From: Flavobacteriales bacterium UBA5869
Lineage (GTDB): Bacteria; Bacteroidota; Bacteroidia; Flavobacteriales_D; Crocinitomicaceae
Assembly: GCA_002432565.1 (NCBI GenBank)
Contig: DJFP01000312.1
Location: 1,422-6,830, forward strand
Length of the DNA: 5,409 nucleotides
Direction: 5' to 3'
The notes beneath the pieces are model-generated. The model had not been told where the DNA came from, made no database searches, and saw only the letters and a program-made list of their open reading frames with translations. Shown here piece by piece: positions 5,111-5,409 of the stretch. The position numbers and the translations under genes were made by a program. Numbering within the stretch: position 1 is the stretch's first letter; every line of letters begins with the position of its first letter.

Positions 5111-5409
<299 letters not shown>

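Overview
The window comes from a member of the Bacteroidota, most likely Flavobacteriales. Three things point there. The 16S rRNA 5' end has the flavobacterial style of V1-V2 sequence (for example the block around 5142-5170 and the one at 5216-5245). The best promoters have the Bacteroidota-specific form (-33 TTG, 19 bp, -7 TAnnTTTG). Genes have AT-rich leaders without clear Shine-Dalgarno sequences. A Crocinitomicaceae/Fluviicola-like genus fits the general feel of the sequence, but that is a guess.

Layout. (1) 1-303 (+): C-terminal end of a PaaH-type 3-hydroxyacyl-CoA dehydrogenase, cut by the window edge. (2) 303-352: a strong bidirectional terminator that touches the stop codons of both convergent genes and carries a second GC-rich palindrome in its loop. 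(3) 351-761 (-): osmC, a Cys-based organic hydroperoxide reductase, with a recognisable promoter at 798-828. (4) 846-3326 (-): a tightly overlapping three-gene unit, read in the order ECF-type sigma factor, single-pass membrane TPR protein (anti-sigma-like N terminus), AraC-family regulator. (5) 3409-4392 (+): pfkA, ATP-dependent 6-phosphofructokinase, diverging from the sigma factor. (6) 4393-5110: a 0.7 kb non-coding region that is the control region of an rRNA operon, with four tandem promoters of identical geometry, a transcribed leader with small hairpins and a boxA-like antitermination site. (7) 5111-5409 (+): the 5' part of 16S rRNA, running off the window.

How the parts may work together. 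The sigma/TPR/AraC genes overlap by 11 nt and 1 nt, so they are probably co-transcribed and translationally coupled. The membrane protein would sense or scaffold in the periplasm and control the sigma factor, with a second transcription factor made in the same unit. osmC lies downstream on the same strand, so read-through from this unit is possible, although osmC has its own promoter. pfkA and the rRNA operon are both growth-linked and point the same way, and no clear terminator separates them.

The most striking feature is the rRNA promoter array. Four copies of the Bacteroidota promoter each have exactly 19 bp between TTG and TAnnTTTG, an A/T-tract upstream and a C-rich discriminator. Two of the copies are near-identical 43 bp direct repeats, so the array looks like the product of promoter duplication.
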